Positions 7,481 to 8,954 of a DNA stretch of 8,954 nt are shown piece after piece. A program made the position numbers and the translations under genes. The stretch is from Victivallales bacterium (GTDB lineage: Bacteria; Verrucomicrobiota; Lentisphaeria; Oligosphaerales; Oligosphaeraceae), in assembly GCA_017458805.1 (NCBI GenBank), contig JAFTAC010000547.1, forward strand, positions 1-8,954. The letters run 5' to 3'. The notes below the pieces were generated by a model that searched no databases, was not told the origin of the DNA, and saw only the letters and a program-made list of their open reading frames with translations. The number at the start of each line of letters is the position of its first letter. Position 1 is the stretch's first letter.

Positions 7481-7564
7481 TTCAAATAGGGCTATTTTTT
7501 ATGGATAGAGGCTGGTACACAAGCCTTACGTTTGAAGGGGGCGCACCACCCTACTGCAAAGTAT

Positions 7565-8809
7565 CTACCCCATGTGTACGCCCGTCTGGATGACGTCCAC
7601 CAGGAGGTCGGGGCGGAGGGCTTTGACAGTCGGGACATCAGGGGAGCGTGCGATGACGTTGGAGATGTTGGAGTTCGTCAGGCCGCCAGGTATGCAGATG
7701 CCGTTGCGCGTGTTGGTGGTGACGTTGGAGATGTTGATGTTGAAAAGCGACTGTTCCTGCTGGTTGCCATAGGGGTGGCCAGGCTCTCCGATGATGCCTG
7801 GCCTGCCGCCAACCATGATTGCGCAGTTGCCGTGGAAATCGTCTGGCGATGTATCGACGATGTTGTTGATGGCGACGTTGCGTATTTCCGCGCCGTCGGT
7901 TGCATTGAGGCGGATGAGGCAGCAACCGCCTGCAGGAGAAGCGAGGACGTTGCTGATGATGACGTTGCGGATGCCCTTTTCGCGTTTATCCCAGTCGTTG
8001 CACAGGATTTGCGTGCTGCCCAATTCGCCCCCCTTGCGCACTCTAAATCGCGATGCAAAAGCGCTTAGGGCAATGACATCGTCCCCTGTTGTGCCCGTGA
8101 TGTCGGAGATGATGACGTCGTGGCAGCCGTTTCGGAGATTGATGCCGTCCTGATTTTCGATGTTGTGTTCCGCTCCGTCGATGACGCGCGTCATGCATGC
8201 CTTGAACTCGATGTGGTTCAGATGGGCGAACGAGCACGCCTCCAGCGAAATCGCCCATGCATGTTGCTCGATGATACGGATGTTTTCGATGGAGAGGTGG
8301 TTGACCTTCGCCATGAGGATGCCGATGTTCCGCCAGTCGCCGATTGGCGTCTTGCCTTCGACAAGCGCATCAGTCCCGTATGAGTGGCGGTGGAGGTCGT
8401 CGAAAGTCGGATTCGGTGAACCAGAGAAGTTTTTGGGGCAGGGGCAGGCGAGGGTTTTGGAGGCGTCACCCGTAGAACGCGGGTGGTCCGCCCCTTCAAG
8501 CACGCTATTGCCGATGCCTTTGATGTGGATGTTTTCGGCTGGATAAGGTTCTTCAATGCCAAGTCCGCAGTTTGCGCTGCGGAAGAAGTTGTCACGGCAC
8601 TTGTCCGATAGCTTGATCTTGCAATCCTGCAGGATGACGGTTGTGTTGGAAGGCAGGAGGATGGCACGGTCAAGCAGCCACCAGGTGCGCTCAGGCTCGA
8701 TTTTCGAAACACGTTGTGGAATGACGACGGTGTTGCCTTCGCATTCGCGAATGGCGGCCTCGATGCGTTCGTTGTCGGTAAGGCCTGGGTAGTCGTTGGC
8801 GGTTTTCAT
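7565..8809 (-). CDS. GH28-like parallel beta-helix protein, no signal peptide
   Basis: The 414-residue protein belongs to the pectin-lyase-like right-handed beta-helix superfamily. The N-terminus (YPGLTDNERIEAAI, 7-20, then TVVIP) resembles the start of pectate-lyase-3/GH28 proteins. Repeated short strands of the type ENIRII, NHIEF, HDVIISDI, RNVIISNV, RNVAINNI and NINISNV mark helix turns across about 90-385. GH28-like active-site motifs are NQDG (219-222) and GDDVIALS (242-249), offering D221, D243 and D244. The GHG histidine motif is not seen, and RLN (300-302) stands where polygalacturonases have RIK. An in-frame stop lies just upstream of the ATG, so no signal peptide can be added; a cytoplasmic protein acting on imported oligosaccharides is plausible. 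Substrate and activity are unknown. It lies 31 bases after the Sir2-like gene, possibly in one transcript. Confidence 0.8.
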   Translation of the reverse strand: MKTANDYPGLTDNERIEAAIRECEGNTVVIPQRVSKIEPERTWWLLDRAILLPSNTTVILQDCKIKLSDKCRDNFFRSANCGLGIEEPYPAENIHIKGIGNSVLEGADHPRSTGDASKTLACPCPKNFSGSPNPTFDDLHRHSYGTDALVEGKTPIGDWRNIGILMAKVNHLSIENIRIIEQHAWAISLEACSFAHLNHIEFKACMTRVIDGAEHNIENQDGINLRNGCHDVIISDITGTTGDDVIALSAFASRFRVRKGGELGSTQILCNDWDKREKGIRNVIISNVLASPAGGCCLIRLNATDGAEIRNVAINNIVDTSPDDFHGNCAIMVGGRPGIIGEPGHPYGNQQEQSLFNINISNVTTNTRNGICIPGGLTNSNISNVIARSPDVPTVKALRPDLLVDVIQTGVHMG

Positions 8810-8840
8810 GGCCTGCTTGAAGATTGGCGTTCAGAACCTT

Positions 8841-8954
8841 TTATAACCGCTCGAGGGCTTTGGTGAGGACTTCTCCAATGCCATCGTGGATGACGAGGTC
8901 GGCATCGTCATCCATGTCGGTCTCCATCTTGTTGATGATGACGAACTTGGCTAA
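8841..8954 (-). CDS. Sir2-family NAD-dependent deacetylase, C-terminal 37 codons (partial)
   Basis: An open frame enters from the right edge and ends at TAA 8843-8841. The visible residues include AKFVIINKMET, then DDDADLVIH and GIGEVLTKAL. This pattern (hydrophobic strand, IN, a T a few residues on, ADLVI, then GEVL) is the usual C-terminal end of Sir2-type protein deacetylases, where the IN motif helps bind NAD. The zinc site and catalytic histidine lie outside the window, so this rests on the tail alone. Its reading direction and 31-base distance to the beta-helix gene allow a shared transcript. Confidence 0.6.
   Translation of the reverse strand, partial: LAKFVIINKMETDMDDDADLVIHDGIGEVLTKALERL

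Noticed and set aside
7482..7526. Hairpins in the gap after the beta-helix gene (AGGCT/AGCCT arms at 7509-7526; AAATA/TATTT arms near 7483-7498)
   Set aside because: The stems are only five base pairs and neither is followed by a T run on the minus strand, so they do not make a convincing terminator.
7231..7593. 120-codon plus-strand frame across the atpE-beta-helix gap
   Set aside because: Most of it is antisense to the atpE coiled coil and the rest crosses the operon promoter region; the alanine and serine-rich translation is what a coiled-coil complement gives.

Overview
The window is dominated by one minus-strand operon encoding a bacterial V/A-type ATPase. In transcription order (right to left) it holds atpE, a DUF2764 gene, atpA, atpB, atpD, atpI and atpK, spanning about 7406 to 16. 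This gene set and order is the minimal V-ATPase operon known from Chlamydiae and Spirochaetes (Borrelia, Treponema) and shared with several PVC and Bacteroidota lineages. The moderately GC-rich sequence and the neighbouring GH28-like beta-helix protein suggest an anaerobic, carbohydrate-using bacterium of the PVC group (Lentisphaerae/Kiritimatiellota/Verrucomicrobiota-like). That placement is inference; no rRNA or phylogenetic marker is present.

Region by region, all on the minus strand. 8954-8841 holds the last 37 codons of a probable Sir2-type NAD-dependent deacetylase. 8809-7565 encodes a 414-residue cytoplasmic parallel beta-helix protein related to GH28. 7564-7407 is an AT-rich gap with a plausible promoter for the ATPase operon. 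7406-16 is the operon itself, with gene spacings of 0 to about 56 bases. No gene on the plus strand is convincing.

How the genes work together: AtpA (catalytic) and AtpB (non-catalytic) form the A3B3 head. AtpD is the rotor shaft. The DUF2764 protein occupies the place of the C/d subunit that joins shaft to ring. AtpE is the peripheral stalk. AtpI (subunit a) and the AtpK ring form the membrane ion channel. AtpK keeps the side-chain Na+ ligands defined in Enterococcus hirae NtpK (Thr, Gln, Gln, Glu), so Na+ coupling is the best guess. No genes for the F and G/H subunits are visible.

The most notable points are: atpE has no ATG, GTG or TTG at its expected N-terminus and seems to start at CTG 7406; the Na+-binding signature of AtpK; the lack of F and G/H genes; and the GH28-like protein, which lacks both a signal peptide and part of the GH28 active site. 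I did not find a clearly new system here.
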